DNA of 64,000 bases, taken from assembly GCF_001487105.1 (NCBI RefSeq), contig NZ_LN913001.1, forward strand, positions 1,978,372 through 2,042,371, given 5' to 3'. Source of the stretch: Mediterraneibacter massiliensis. Its GTDB lineage: Bacteria; Bacillota; Clostridia; Lachnospirales; Lachnospiraceae. The notes below the pieces were generated by a model that did not search any database, was not told the origin of the DNA, and worked only from the letters and a program-made list of their open reading frames with translations. The translations under genes and the position numbers were made by a program. This document shows, piece by piece, positions 20,251-29,345 of the stretch. How positions within the stretch are numbered: position 1 is the first letter of the stretch; every line of letters begins with the position of its first letter.

Positions 20251-20260
20251 AAAAATAGAA
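20251..20260. repeat. Target-site duplication, right copy
   Basis: AAAAATAGAA, identical to 18510-18519. On the minus strand it forms the T-tract and outer stem of the lipoprotein-gene terminator, so the element landed exactly at that terminator. Confidence 0.65.
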
Positions 20261-20278
20261 GGGGAATGCCCCTTCTAT
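20255..20278 (-). terminator. Terminator of the lipoprotein gene
   Basis: Perfect 10-bp stem ATAGAAGGGG/CCCCTTCTAT with a 4-base loop, then six T on the minus strand. The stop codon of the lipoprotein lies within the stem. Confidence 0.85.
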
Positions 20279-20586
20279 CTGTTTTCTTCCGCTTTTTTAT
20301 CTGCCCCATTGTTTTCTGTCATGTCATCAGCGGCTTTGTCTACATCATCTGTGATATCCTCTGTCACGTCATCCACACCGTCTGTCACATCATCTACTGC
20401 ATCATTGACAATACCGTTTCCTTTGTCAGATTTATCCTCTTTGTCTTTTCCTGTTGTTGCATCATTCACAGTATCTTCTGTCTGATCCGCGCCATTATCT
20501 GCGTCTTTCTCACTGCCGCATGCCGTAGCTGTACTCAGCACTCCCGCGCAGAGAGCCAGAAGCAGAAATTTCTTCATTCTTTTCAT
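20275..20586 (-). CDS. Small acidic lipoprotein of unknown function
   Basis: 103 residues. The signal peptide MKRMKKFLLLALCAGVLS ends in a lipobox-like TATAC, so Cys24 or so would be lipidated. The mature part is almost wholly charged and acidic, with repeating units of the VDDVTDGVDDVTEDITDDVD type, likely helical or disordered. The start at 20586 has GGGAGAG six bases upstream; an earlier ATG at 20637 gives an unlikely extension. It lies behind the sigma factor gene. No family is recognised. Confidence 0.75.
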   Translation of the reverse strand: MKRMKKFLLLALCAGVLSTATACGSEKDADNGADQTEDTVNDATTGKDKEDKSDKGNGIVNDAVDDVTDGVDDVTEDITDDVDKAADDMTENNGADKKAEENR

Positions 20587-20672
20587 AAGAATCTCTCCCT
20601 TTCCATAAAATATTGTGTCCCTTTTTAATATCCGCACAATATCCTTTGTTTATACATAGAGAGAGAAATTTT

Positions 20673-21521
20673 TTATTTTGCGCCTTTGCGAAGCTTTTCC
20701 ATAGCATGTGCCTCAATCTGCCGTGCACGCTCTCTGGTCACACAAAGTTCTTGTCCTACTTCTTCTAAAGTATAAATTTTTCCGCCTTCCAGTCCAAAAC
20801 GCATTTTTATGACCTTTTGCTCTCTTTCGCTCAACAGGCTCAAAAGTTCTTCTACTTCTTCCTTCTGTACCAAAAGATCCATTGCTTCCTCAGGCGTATG
20901 CTCTGCCGTATCTTCCACCAAGTCAGATAAGTTCGTATCTCCCTCTTCTCCCACCGGTGTTTCCAGCGAAACCGGAGCCTGCAGATATGTCAGAAGCTCT
21001 TTTACATATTCTTCTGTCTTATCCCCCAGCTTTTCTGCGATCTCTGCCGCACTAGGCTCACGTCCAAGTTCCTGCTGAAGTTCTTTTCTCACCTTCTGTA
21101 CCTTCTTCATATTTTCAGCCACATGAACGGGCACGCGGATCTCCCGGGACTGTTCATCCAACGCGCGCATGATTGCTTCTTTTATCCACCAGGAAGCATA
21201 CGTAGAAAATCTATTTTCTTTTGTAGAATCATATTTTTCCACAGCACGCATGAGCCCTATATTTCCTTCCTGGATCAAATCCAGAAAGGAAAGTCCCCTC
21301 CCCGTGTAATGCTTTGCAATAGAAACGACCAGGCGCAGATTACCTTCCTCCAATTTTCTTTTCGCATCTTCATCTCCCTGGGCACACCGCTGCCCCAGAA
21401 GCCGTTCTTCTTCCTCTGACAAAAGCGGAATCTGTCCAATCTCTTTCAAATAGATTTTCAGAGGTTCTGTTGCCTCCACATTTTCCGGTATCGTAATTTC
21501 CTGTCCTGCTTTCTCACTCAT
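20673..21521 (-). CDS. RNA polymerase sigma-70 family factor
   Basis: 282 residues of group 1/2 sigma type without region 1.1. Region 1.2 starts at [17 protein letters not shown], region 2 is [19 protein letters not shown] with [19 protein letters not shown] and [16 protein letters not shown], region 3 is present, and region 4 ([28 protein letters not shown]) is complete. Its length is well below that of a typical primary sigma, so it is more likely an alternative or second sigma of the RpoD branch. It follows fbp by 14 bases and may be co-transcribed with dapB-fbp. Confidence 0.9.
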   Translation of the reverse strand: MSEKAGQEITIPENVEATEPLKIYLKEIGQIPLLSEEEERLLGQRCAQGDEDAKRKLEEGNLRLVVSIAKHYTGRGLSFLDLIQEGNIGLMRAVEKYDSTKENRFSTYASWWIKEAIMRALDEQSREIRVPVHVAENMKKVQKVRKELQQELGREPSAAEIAEKLGDKTEEYVKELLTYLQAPVSLETPVGEEGDTNLSDLVEDTAEHTPEEAMDLLVQKEEVEELLSLLSEREQKVIKMRFGLEGGKIYTLEEVGQELCVTRERARQIEAHAMEKLRKGAK

Positions 21522-21535
21522 ACATTATATCCCCA

Positions 21536-23488
21536 TTATATTTTTTCTACAATTTTACCGCTTCTATACGCAGCCAGAAGCAATTCTAGATCCTTTACCT
21601 GTTCTTTTAATTCTTTTCCAATATCTGTATCGCCTACAAGACGGCGTTCCAACACTCTTTTGACAACCATCATTTCCGAATGGATATCGCTCTCTTTCTC
21701 GATTGCCGCCTCCGTAGACTCAAACGGTTCATGGGCCACGAGCAGCAATCCATAAGAGTTATAGATCAGAGTGTAGCCCGCGATTCCTGTTTCTTTCTGG
21801 TATGCCTTAGAAAATCCTCCGTCAATGACCATCACCTTTCCATTGCATTTGATCGGACTTTCTCCGTCCTTTCTCTTTACCGGAACATGTCCGTTGACGA
21901 TATGCGCTGTCTTAGGATCCAACCCAAACTCTTCCATGATCCCATCTACGACCTGTTCATTTTCCAAAAGAAAATAATAGGGATTCTTTTTTTCTACATG
22001 TGTTTCTTTTTCTTCCAGAAAATACCTTTCAAATGTCGCCATCTTATTTTTGCCGAACAAAGGAGAATCCGGATGCAGCCAAATATACCACATAACATCT
22101 CTGCCATTTTGCCGTTCTTTTTCGTCCAGAGCAAAAAAACCTTTCCGTATATAACTGTCTAGGACATCATAAAGCTTTTTCCCTTTATATTTCTTTCCGA
22201 ACAATTCCACTTCCTTCATACTGCCATCCTCATTCAGAGGCACACAGCCATGATACAGCAGATTATTATTATATACTTTATATAGTCCTCCTTTTGTAAG
22301 AAGAAAGCGCATATGATCCTGCAGCTTTTCGCAGCCTGTAAAAGCCTGCTCCAGCCGCTCCATGATTTCCTCCTCTTCTGCGCTTAAAGCATAAGGATCT
22401 TTGGGGTCTATCGTAGGAAAATTCGTATCCAACAAGGCATATTCTTTTCCTTCCAATACAATCGTCCCTTTTTCGTAATCTATCTTATCCAAAAGCGCAC
22501 GTTTTTCCAAATGAAACGCTTTCTGCTGCGCGATAATCTGTCCTTCTACCTTGAACTGGATAATGGAGATTGCCTTATGCATGCGCAGATCCATCTCCAT
22601 CTCCGCCTTATTTGGTTTTTCCGGACCTTTTAACCGGAAACAAGTACACGGATCGTCATGATACGTCCGCAGCGCAAACGTAGCGAGCGGCAGAAGATTG
22701 ATCCCATATCCATCCTCCAAAATGTCCAGATTTCCATAACGGGCGCAGATACGTATTACGTTGGCAATGCATCCTCTTTGCCCCGCCGCTGCTCCCATCC
22801 ACAGTACATCGTGATTCCCCCATTGGATATCAAGCGAATGATAGGCGACCAGCTTGTCCATGATAATATGCGGTCCCGGTCCTCTGTCATATATATCGCC
22901 TACTATATGCAAATGATCCACGACCAGTCGCTGGATCAGACTGGAAATAGCTTCTATAAATTCTTCCGCTCTGCCAATACGGATGATGGTCGTAATGATC
23001 GAATTATAATAAGACTCTTTATCATTAAACTCTACCTTCTCCGTGATCAGTTCTTCGATTACATAAGCAAAATCTTTCGGCAGAGCCTTTCGCACTTTAG
23101 AACGCGTATATTTGCTTGCCGCGCGTTTGCTCACTTCGATCAGGCGATATAAATTGATCTTATACCAGTCTTCCATGTTGCTCTCTGTCTTTTTCACCAG
23201 TTCCATCTTAGCTTTCGGATAATAGATCAGTGTGGCAAGCGACTGCTTATCTCTCGAACTCAATGTATTTCCAAATACGTCATCGATTTTTCTCCTGACA
23301 GAGCCTGAACCGTTTTTTAACACATGCGCAAATGCTTCATATTCTCCATGGATGTCTGTCAAAAAATGCTCTGTTCCTTTCGGCAGGTTTAAAATCGCCT
23401 GCAGATTGATGATTTCCGTGGATGCTGCCGCGATCGTAGGATACAGATCTGACAGCCGCTCCAGATATTTCATCTCCAGTTCTTTCAT
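21536..23488 (-). CDS. fbp: Fructose-1,6-bisphosphatase, class III
   Basis: Gluconeogenic phosphatase of the Firmicutes type. The 650 residues carry the metallophosphoesterase motifs [35 protein letters not shown] and the later VNGHVPVK and DGGFSKAYQ. The start is placed at 23488 ([12 protein letters not shown]), with AGGAGG upstream; a TTG-initiated frame from 23512 encodes that ribosome-binding site. It follows dapB by 30 bases. Confidence 0.95.
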   Translation of the reverse strand: MKELEMKYLERLSDLYPTIAAASTEIINLQAILNLPKGTEHFLTDIHGEYEAFAHVLKNGSGSVRRKIDDVFGNTLSSRDKQSLATLIYYPKAKMELVKKTESNMEDWYKINLYRLIEVSKRAASKYTRSKVRKALPKDFAYVIEELITEKVEFNDKESYYNSIITTIIRIGRAEEFIEAISSLIQRLVVDHLHIVGDIYDRGPGPHIIMDKLVAYHSLDIQWGNHDVLWMGAAAGQRGCIANVIRICARYGNLDILEDGYGINLLPLATFALRTYHDDPCTCFRLKGPEKPNKAEMEMDLRMHKAISIIQFKVEGQIIAQQKAFHLEKRALLDKIDYEKGTIVLEGKEYALLDTNFPTIDPKDPYALSAEEEEIMERLEQAFTGCEKLQDHMRFLLTKGGLYKVYNNNLLYHGCVPLNEDGSMKEVELFGKKYKGKKLYDVLDSYIRKGFFALDEKERQNGRDVMWYIWLHPDSPLFGKNKMATFERYFLEEKETHVEKKNPYYFLLENEQVVDGIMEEFGLDPKTAHIVNGHVPVKRKDGESPIKCNGKVMVIDGGFSKAYQKETGIAGYTLIYNSYGLLLVAHEPFESTEAAIEKESDIHSEMMVVKRVLERRLVGDTDIGKELKEQVKDLELLLAAYRSGKIVEKI

Positions 23489-23518
23489 GAGTTCTTCCTC
23501 CTCATCTTCCAAAGTTCG

Positions 23519-24277
23519 CTAAAATGCGATCACATCTCCCATATCATACATGCCTCTGTCTTTTCCTTTTAAATACTTCGCGGCCTCCACAGCACCTTTC
23601 GCAAACACACTCCGTGAATATGCCGTATGTTTAAACTCGATCACTTCGTCGGTTCCGGCAAAGAGTACTTCATGCTCTCCTACGATCGTCCCTGCTCTCA
23701 CAGCAGAGATCCCGATTTCTTTCTTCTCTCGTTTTTTGCGTACCTGGCTTCTGTCATAGACATACGTACACGTGTTGTCAAGTGCTTCATTTATCGCGTC
23801 CGCCATCGCCAAAGCAGTGCCGCTGGGAGCATCCAGTTTTTGATTATGATGCTTTTCCACCAATTCTATATCATATCCTGCTGGAGAAAGTACCTGTGCT
23901 GCCTCTTTTAAAAGCTTTAATAAAAGATTGATCCCCATAGACATATTCGCAGATTTTAAAACTGCAATTTTTTCAGATATTCTCTTCACCTTTTCTGACT
24001 GTTCTTCTGAAAGTCCGGTCGTACATAATACCACCGGCATATTTTTCTCCACACAGTAATCTAGCAAAGCGTCCACCGCCTTTGCGTTAGAAAAATCTAT
24101 GACTACATCCGCCTCTATATTACAGGATCGGATATCATCAAATACAGGGTATTCATTTGCCGTCTCTGTATATGTATCTACTCCTGCTACGATTGCTGCA
24201 CACTCATCATTTTTTATAATTTCCGTGATCATCCGTCCCATTTTTCCGTTACAGCCATGCATAATGATTTTAACCAT
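23519..24277 (-). CDS. dapB: 4-hydroxy-tetrahydrodipicolinate reductase
   Basis: Second committed step of lysine/diaminopimelate synthesis. The 252 residues include the dinucleotide-binding GCNGKMGRMI, CTTGLSEEQ, the catalytic signature EKHHNQKLDAPSGTAL and the C-terminal region around EVLFAGTDEVIEFKHTA. The start at 24277 has GAGGAGG upstream. The frame from 24310 is a longer alternative, but it covers that ribosome-binding site. Confidence 0.96.
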   Translation of the reverse strand: MVKIIMHGCNGKMGRMITEIIKNDECAAIVAGVDTYTETANEYPVFDDIRSCNIEADVVIDFSNAKAVDALLDYCVEKNMPVVLCTTGLSEEQSEKVKRISEKIAVLKSANMSMGINLLLKLLKEAAQVLSPAGYDIELVEKHHNQKLDAPSGTALAMADAINEALDNTCTYVYDRSQVRKKREKKEIGISAVRAGTIVGEHEVLFAGTDEVIEFKHTAYSRSVFAKGAVEAAKYLKGKDRGMYDMGDVIAF

Positions 24278-24326
24278 ATTATATTCCTCCTCGTGTTCCA
24301 CTAGTTGCATTCATCCGTACTATCAA

Positions 24327-24373
24327 AAAAAGGATACCACATTTGAGTCCGTTCCTCAACATTGATATCCTTT
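24327..24373 (-). terminator. Terminator after the SSB-like gene
   Basis: Stem AAAAGGATA (24327-24335) with TATCCTTTT (24365-24373); read on the minus strand it ends in seven T. It separates the SSB-like gene from dapB. Confidence 0.65.
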
Positions 24374-24392
24374 TCACAAATAGCTCTATACT

Positions 24393-25028
24393 CTATCCTT
24401 CTTCGTTCAAACATTCCAGCTTGCTAACAGACACCTCATATGCCGTCCTTACTTCTGTCTCTGTTTCGGATAATTTTTTTACATACTCCCTGCTCTGTAT
24501 CCTTCCGAGTACCTGCACATGTTCTCCCACTTCAAAATTCGATGCATATCTCGCATTCCTTCCCCAGCAGATACAAGGTATATAATCTGATTTTCCATAT
24601 GGTCGGTTCACTGCAAGCAGCAGATCTGCGATTTCTCTTCCAAGCGGCGTTTTCCTATAAACCGGTTTCTTGCAGATATACCCTTCCAAAAGAATATAAT
24701 TTGTCTTTGCGCCATCGGGTTCCTCTTCAATAAATTCGATCTCTCTTACGAATACAGATAATACCAGACGGTTTTTCTGTTCCTCATGACGATTATAGGA
24801 GCGGAACTGTCCGGAAACCATGATAAAAGAACCTCTGTAATCCTGGGTCACATCGATCAGTCGTTCCGAGACCATAAGTGGAATACGGTCATCGGAATTA
24901 CTCAATCTCCTGACTAAAACATCCACCATATAAAATCCTTCTCCAAAAACTTCGTGGCTGTATGTAAATGTAGAAGCCACCTCACCTATGATCGTCACCT
25001 GATTGTTCTCAATAATCTTATCTGACAT
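24393..25028 (-). CDS. SSB-like protein with two OB folds
   Basis: 211 residues. The second half (residues 105-205: NYILLEGYICKKPVYRKTPLGREIADLLLAVNR, YIPCICWGRNARYASNFEVG, VLGRIQSREYVKKL) is a recognisable single-stranded-DNA-binding OB fold. The first half (VTIIGEVASTFTYSHEVFGEGFYMVDVLVRR, YRGSFIMVSGQFRSYN) looks like a second, diverged copy. It lacks the acidic DxDDxPF tail of a housekeeping SSB, so it is a paralogue and its role is unknown. A good ribosome-binding site (GGAAGGGAG) is present. Confidence 0.8.
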   Translation of the reverse strand: MSDKIIENNQVTIIGEVASTFTYSHEVFGEGFYMVDVLVRRLSNSDDRIPLMVSERLIDVTQDYRGSFIMVSGQFRSYNRHEEQKNRLVLSVFVREIEFIEEEPDGAKTNYILLEGYICKKPVYRKTPLGREIADLLLAVNRPYGKSDYIPCICWGRNARYASNFEVGEHVQVLGRIQSREYVKKLSETETEVRTAYEVSVSKLECLNEEG

Positions 25029-25155
25029 AATTTGTAGTTCTCCCTTCCTCTGTTTGGTATTTTTGAGTCAATACTAAGTCTATGAATCAAATTTCCCGTT
25101 TAGAACCGATACTGTTAAAAACCCTTCGACAAAAAAAGCCTCTCTTTTTATCCCC

Positions 25156-25183
25156 TTGTAAATTTTTTATTTTATGATAGAAT
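25156..25183 (+). promoter_or_regulatory. typA promoter
   Basis: TTGTAA (25156-25161), 16-base spacer ending TGA (extended -10) and TAGAAT (25178-25183), 52 bases before the start. Confidence 0.6.
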
Positions 25184-25235
25184 AAAACAGTTATAAAAAT
25201 AAACCATAATTCCTTGAAAAGAAAGAGTGTTAAGT

Positions 25236-27062
25236 ATGAAAACAAAACGTGAAGATATTAGAAATATTGCAATCATCGCCCATGTAGATCATGGCAAGAC
25301 AACGCTGGTCGACGAATTACTTAAACAAAGCGGAGTTTTTCGTGAAAACCAGGAAGTGGCAGAACGCGTTATGGATTCCAACGATATCGAACGGGAACGC
25401 GGGATCACAATCCTGTCCAAAAATACCGCTGTATTTTACAACGGCGTAAAGATCAACATCATCGATACACCCGGACATGCCGATTTTGGCGGTGAAGTGG
25501 AACGTGTCTTAAAAATGGTAAACGGTGTCGTTCTGGTCGTCGACGCATTTGAAGGAGCAATGCCGCAGACAAAATTCGTGCTGCGCAAAGCGCTCGAATT
25601 GGATCTTCCGGTCATCGTCTGTATCAACAAGATCGACCGCCCAGAAGCCCGTCCGGACGAAGTGATCGATGAAGTCCTGGAACTATTCATGGATCTGGAT
25701 GCTTCCGATGAACAGTTAGACTGTCCTTTTGTCTACGCTTCAGCCAAATCCGGTGTCGCTGTACTTGACTTAACAGATGATGAGAAGGACATGAAGCCTC
25801 TATTCGAAACGATCCTCGATTATATCCCGGCTCCTGAAGGAGATCCAGACGCGCCTACTCAGGCATTGATCAGTACCATCGACTATAATGAATATGTGGG
25901 CCGTATCGGTGTAGGCAAAGTAGATAACGGCACCATTGCTGTCAATCAAGAACTGCTTCTTGTCAACCACCATGATCCAGATAAGCAAGAAAAAGTGAAG
26001 ATCAGCAAACTATATGAATTCGACGGGCTAAATAAAATAGAAGTAAAAGAGGCATCCGTCGGTTCCATTGTCGCCATATCCGGTATTTCTGACATTGCTA
26101 TAGGAGATACTCTTTGTTCACCTGAGAATCCCCAAGCAATTCCTTTCCAAAAAATATCGGAACCTACGATCTCTATGCAGTTTATTGTCAATGACAGTCC
26201 ATTCGCCGGACAAGAGGGAAAATATGTCACCTCCCGCCATATACGTGACCGCCTGTTCCGCGAGCTTAACACGGATGTAAGCCTCCGTGTAGAAGAGACA
26301 GAAAACGCAGATAGTTTCAAGGTATCCGGACGCGGAGAACTGCATCTTTCTGTCCTGATCGAAAATATGCGTCGAGAAGGCTACGAATTCGCAGTCAGCA
26401 AAGCGGAAGTACTATATAAAACCGATAAAAACGGAAAAAAACTGGAACCCATGGAACTTGCTTATGTAGATGTCCCGGAGGAATTCACCGGCACTATCAT
26501 AGACAAATTAAGCCAACGCAAGGGAGAACTCCGGAATATGGGAACCTCAAACGGCGGCTATACCCGTCTAGAATTCTCCATCCCTGCACGTGGTCTCATC
26601 GGATATCGTGGAGAATTCATGACCGATACAAAGGGAAATGGTATCTTAAACACTGTCTATGATGGATATGCCCCCTACAAAGGCGACATCCAGTATCGCA
26701 AACAAGGATCCCTCATTGCTTTTGAAGCAGGAGAATCTGTCACTTATGGATTGTACAGTGCTCAGGAACGTGGTACATTATTTATAGGTCCCGGAGAAAA
26801 AGTATATGCCGGCATGGTCATCGGACAAAATGGCAAAGCTGAGGATATCGAGCTCAATGTCTGCAAGACCAAACACCTGACAAACACTCGATCTTCCAGT
26901 GCCGATGAAGCCTTGCGCCTGACTCCGCCGAAAATCCTAAGTCTTGAACAAGCGCTGGATTTTATCGATACAGACGAATTGTTGGAAGTCACTCCGGAAT
27001 CTTTGCGGATCCGCAAGAAAATATTAGATTCCAGACTGCGTAAGCGCAGCAATTTGAAATAA
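25236..27062 (+). CDS. typA: Ribosome-associated GTPase TypA/BipA
   Basis: Translational GTPase of the EF-G group, involved in late 50S assembly and stress. The 608 residues have G1 [10 protein letters not shown]2 ERERGITI, G3 [15 protein letters not shown] and G4 [10 protein letters not shown], then EF-G-like beta-barrel and domains III/V ([21 protein letters not shown]) and the BipA-specific C-terminal domain. The ATG at 25236 is preferred over the upstream GTG (25227) by ribosome-binding-site spacing and family N-terminus. Confidence 0.97.
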   Translation: MKTKREDIRNIAIIAHVDHGKTTLVDELLKQSGVFRENQEVAERVMDSNDIERERGITILSKNTAVFYNGVKINIIDTPGHADFGGEVERVLKMVNGVVLVVDAFEGAMPQTKFVLRKALELDLPVIVCINKIDRPEARPDEVIDEVLELFMDLDASDEQLDCPFVYASAKSGVAVLDLTDDEKDMKPLFETILDYIPAPEGDPDAPTQALISTIDYNEYVGRIGVGKVDNGTIAVNQELLLVNHHDPDKQEKVKISKLYEFDGLNKIEVKEASVGSIVAISGISDIAIGDTLCSPENPQAIPFQKISEPTISMQFIVNDSPFAGQEGKYVTSRHIRDRLFRELNTDVSLRVEETENADSFKVSGRGELHLSVLIENMRREGYEFAVSKAEVLYKTDKNGKKLEPMELAYVDVPEEFTGTIIDKLSQRKGELRNMGTSNGGYTRLEFSIPARGLIGYRGEFMTDTKGNGILNTVYDGYAPYKGDIQYRKQGSLIAFEAGESVTYGLYSAQERGTLFIGPGEKVYAGMVIGQNGKAEDIELNVCKTKHLTNTRSSSADEALRLTPPKILSLEQALDFIDTDELLEVTPESLRIRKKILDSRLRKRSNLK

Positions 27063-27086
27063 AACAGAACTGCAAAGGAGGTTCTT

Positions 27087-27698
27087 ATGAAAAAATACGC
27101 CAAAGCATTTCTTAAACATCTGACTACTGCCTTGGAATATATCATCGCGGCATTGCTGGCGGGCGGCATTATCATCATGATTTTTCAGGTTCTTGCCTCT
27201 TTTAATCATCTGACCGATTTCAGCACATATCCCAATTATGAGGATCTTCTTACGGTATGCTTTAATCTGATCATCGGAGTAGAAATGATACGTATGCTGT
27301 ATCTGCATACTCCCATGACTGTTTTTGAAGTCCTGCTTTTTGCTATCGCCCGCCAGATCATCATCGACCATTCTTCTCCTGTCAACAGTTTGCTCGGGGT
27401 GATCGCCATCGCTATTTTATTTGCAACGAGAAAATTCCTCTTTGTAGTTTTTGATGAATCAGAAAAGACTATATTTCGCGCCGCCCAGAAAGTCCGTCAT
27501 ATTAATCGTCTGATCCATGTCAATATCCCATATGAAAATGACGAGACGCTTTTGGATGTTATCACAAAAAAATTAAAAGAGGATGAGACTGAATTAGGAA
27601 TTGGTGCATGTACCTATTTCTCTGATTTCGGTCTCCGTGTCGCCAAAATGACAGATGGAAAAATCACGCGGATCGAAGTGATTCGTTCTATACATTAG
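27087..27698 (+). CDS. PsiE-family membrane protein
   Basis: 203 residues. Four predicted membrane segments (about 17-39, 54-75, 80-93, 102-122) match the phosphate-starvation-inducible PsiE family, followed by a soluble cytoplasmic domain (about 130-203: NIPYENDETLLDVITKKLKEDE and GACTYFSDFGLRVAKMTDGKI) that the short enterobacterial PsiE lacks. AAAGGAGG lies upstream. It starts 24 bases after typA on the same strand and is probably co-transcribed. Function unknown. Confidence 0.75.
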   Translation: MKKYAKAFLKHLTTALEYIIAALLAGGIIIMIFQVLASFNHLTDFSTYPNYEDLLTVCFNLIIGVEMIRMLYLHTPMTVFEVLLFAIARQIIIDHSSPVNSLLGVIAIAILFATRKFLFVVFDESEKTIFRAAQKVRHINRLIHVNIPYENDETLLDVITKKLKEDETELGIGACTYFSDFGLRVAKMTDGKITRIEVIRSIH

Positions 27699-27708
27699 TC
27701 AGGTTTCA

Positions 27709-27717
27709 TGCTATAAT
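27709..27717 (+). promoter_or_regulatory. hpf promoter (extended -10)
   Basis: TGC-TATAAT with the -10 at 27712-27717; no good -35 is seen. It lies 66 bases before the hpf start, consistent with separate stationary-phase expression. Confidence 0.5.
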
Positions 27718-27783
27718 ATCTACATAATACAAACAGTTTTTTTCTTTCTGCTTGTATAATATGAACAAAAGGAGTTGAGCAGC

Positions 27784-28341
27784 ATGAATTTTATTATCAG
27801 TGGTAAAAACATTGAAGTGACTCCCGGACTCAAGGAAGTCATCGAACAAAAATTAGGAAAACTTGAAAGGTATTTCACTCCTGAAACAGAAATCATTGTA
27901 ACTCTCAGTGTAGAAAAAGAACGGCAGAAGATTGAAGTCACGATTCCGGTAAAAGGAAATATCATCCGTTCTGAACAGACAAGCAATGATATGTATGTAT
28001 CTATTGATCTTGTAGAGGAAATTATTGAACGCCAGCTGCGCAAATACAAAAACAAACTGGTTGCTAAAAGTCAAGGACATCCTACCGCTTCTTCTGCAGG
28101 AAACAACTTTAAAAAGGAGTTCTTTGAATCGGAAGAAGATTCCGTGGAGGACGACGAGATACGCATCGTAAGAACAAAACGTTTTGGTATCAAGCCAATG
28201 TATCCGGAAGATGCATGTATACAGATGGAGTTATTGGGGCATAGTTTCTTTGTATTCTCCAATGCCGAGACAGATGAAGTCAATGTTGTATATAAACGTA
28301 AGGACGGTTCCTTTGGACTGATCGAACCTGAATTTGCATAA
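27784..28341 (+). CDS. hpf: Ribosome hibernation-promoting factor, long form
   Basis: 185 residues. The N-terminal S30AE domain (MNFIISGKNIEVTPGLKEVIEQKLGKLERYF) binds the 30S decoding area; the C-terminal domain (about 125-185: RIVRTKRFGIKPMYPEDACIQMELLGHSF) dimerises and drives 100S formation in Firmicutes. The start at 27784 has AAAGGAG 9 bases upstream; a TTG nine bases earlier is rejected. Confidence 0.96.
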   Translation: MNFIISGKNIEVTPGLKEVIEQKLGKLERYFTPETEIIVTLSVEKERQKIEVTIPVKGNIIRSEQTSNDMYVSIDLVEEIIERQLRKYKNKLVAKSQGHPTASSAGNNFKKEFFESEEDSVEDDEIRIVRTKRFGIKPMYPEDACIQMELLGHSFFVFSNAETDEVNVVYKRKDGSFGLIEPEFA

Positions 28342-28387
28342 ACAACACAGAAAAAGAGCATATCAGAAGTGATATGTTCCAAATAGA

Positions 28388-28433
28388 GGGGCGCTGCTCC
28401 ATAGATGAACATTCACCTATAGCGCAGCGCCCC
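28388..28433. terminator. Long GC-rich hairpin between convergent hpf and yigZ
   Basis: 17-bp stem with two mismatches (28388-28404 with 28417-28433, GGGGCGCTGC outermost) and a 12-base loop. It lies 9 bases from the yigZ stop. Neither strand has a strong T-tract after it, so it is not a textbook terminator. A second small hairpin, CATATCA-GAAG-TGATATG, lies at 28359-28376. Confidence 0.55.
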
Positions 28434-28442
28434 CGTTCTCTT

Positions 28443-29099
28443 TCAATATTCCTTAAGTATCTTTATTTCTCCTTCTATCTTCGCAAACCAACATATACCT
28501 ACTCTTTCGATCTGTACTTTTCCGTTCGTTCCTTCTATTAGCCCCGCGCATACAACCCTTTCTTCCTCTTTTGCTGTCAGTGCATATAATTCTACCTGTT
28601 CAGCATACACCGTTTCTATGACAGGTATGCCTCTTTGTCCCAAAATATACTGGATCTTGCCAAGCCCTGTATAATCTGTCTTTATTTTCAGTTTAAACCC
28701 TTCTATTTTGGTAATAATCGTACTAGAAGCAAGCGCCTCTTTACACGCAGAAGAATATGCACGCACCAAACCGCCTGTTCCAAGCAGTGTGCCCCCAAAA
28801 TACCTTGTCACCACGACCAGAACATTGGAAAGTTTTTGTCCTCTGATGACTTCCAGGATCGGCTTCCCGGCAGTGCCGCTCGGTTCTCCATCATCGCTGC
28901 AGCGCTCTGCTGTCTGTGTATCTCCAATTACATATGCCCAGCAGTGATGTCTCGCATCCCAGTACTGCTTTTTTACCTCTTCCAGGATCTCTGCCGCCTC
29001 TTCCTCCGAGGATACCGGAAATACCTCTGCGATAAAACGGGACTTTTTCTCGACAATTTCCGCAGAAGCTCCTTGATATACTGTCTGATACTTTTCCAA
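28443..29099 (-). CDS. YigZ/IMPACT family protein
   Basis: 218 residues of the UPF0029/IMPACT family: KKSRFIAEVFPVSSEEEA, the core ARHHCWAYVIGD with CSDDGEPSGTAGKPIL, VLVVVTRYFGGTLLGTGGLVRAY, and a C-terminal ferredoxin-like domain (DYTGLGKIQYILGQRGIPV). The start is TTG at 29097-29099, with GAGGG seven bases upstream; no better start is near. The molecular role is poorly defined in bacteria; IMPACT proteins in eukaryotes act on translation control. Confidence 0.9.
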   Translation of the reverse strand: MEKYQTVYQGASAEIVEKKSRFIAEVFPVSSEEEAAEILEEVKKQYWDARHHCWAYVIGDTQTAERCSDDGEPSGTAGKPILEVIRGQKLSNVLVVVTRYFGGTLLGTGGLVRAYSSACKEALASSTIITKIEGFKLKIKTDYTGLGKIQYILGQRGIPVIETVYAEQVELYALTAKEEERVVCAGLIEGTNGKVQIERVGICWFAKIEGEIKILKEY

Positions 29100-29225
29100 A
29101 CTATTGCCCTCTTTTCTTTCCTGCTACTAACACTATACCAGACTCCTGAAAAACTACAAGAATTTCTTAAGATTTCCTTAGAAATGTGAAGAATTTATTT
29201 TTTTCTTTATTTAGATATGTAAATT

Positions 29226-29234
29226 TGCTATAAT
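29226..29234 (+). promoter_or_regulatory. PBP1A promoter (extended -10)
   Basis: TTGC-TATAAT with the -10 at 29229-29234 (extended TGn). The resulting leader is about 105 bases and contains the hairpin at 29285-29304. Confidence 0.5.
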
Positions 29235-29284
29235 CATAAGAGTGATTCTTTTGTGCCGGATCATTTTCGGCGGCTAAATCGGCG

Positions 29285-29304
29285 CAGACAGATACCTCTG
29301 TCTG
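29285..29304 (+). other. Leader hairpin upstream of the PBP1A gene
   Basis: Perfect 8-bp stem CAGACAGA-TACC-TCTGTCTG followed by TGTTTTA. It lies in the untranslated leader, 41 bases before the ATG. It could be a weak attenuator or an mRNA-stability element; no known riboswitch family is recognised. Confidence 0.4.
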
Positions 29305-29345
29305 TGTTTTATCGCTTTCGAGCAGATATAAGGAGGATTTGATTC

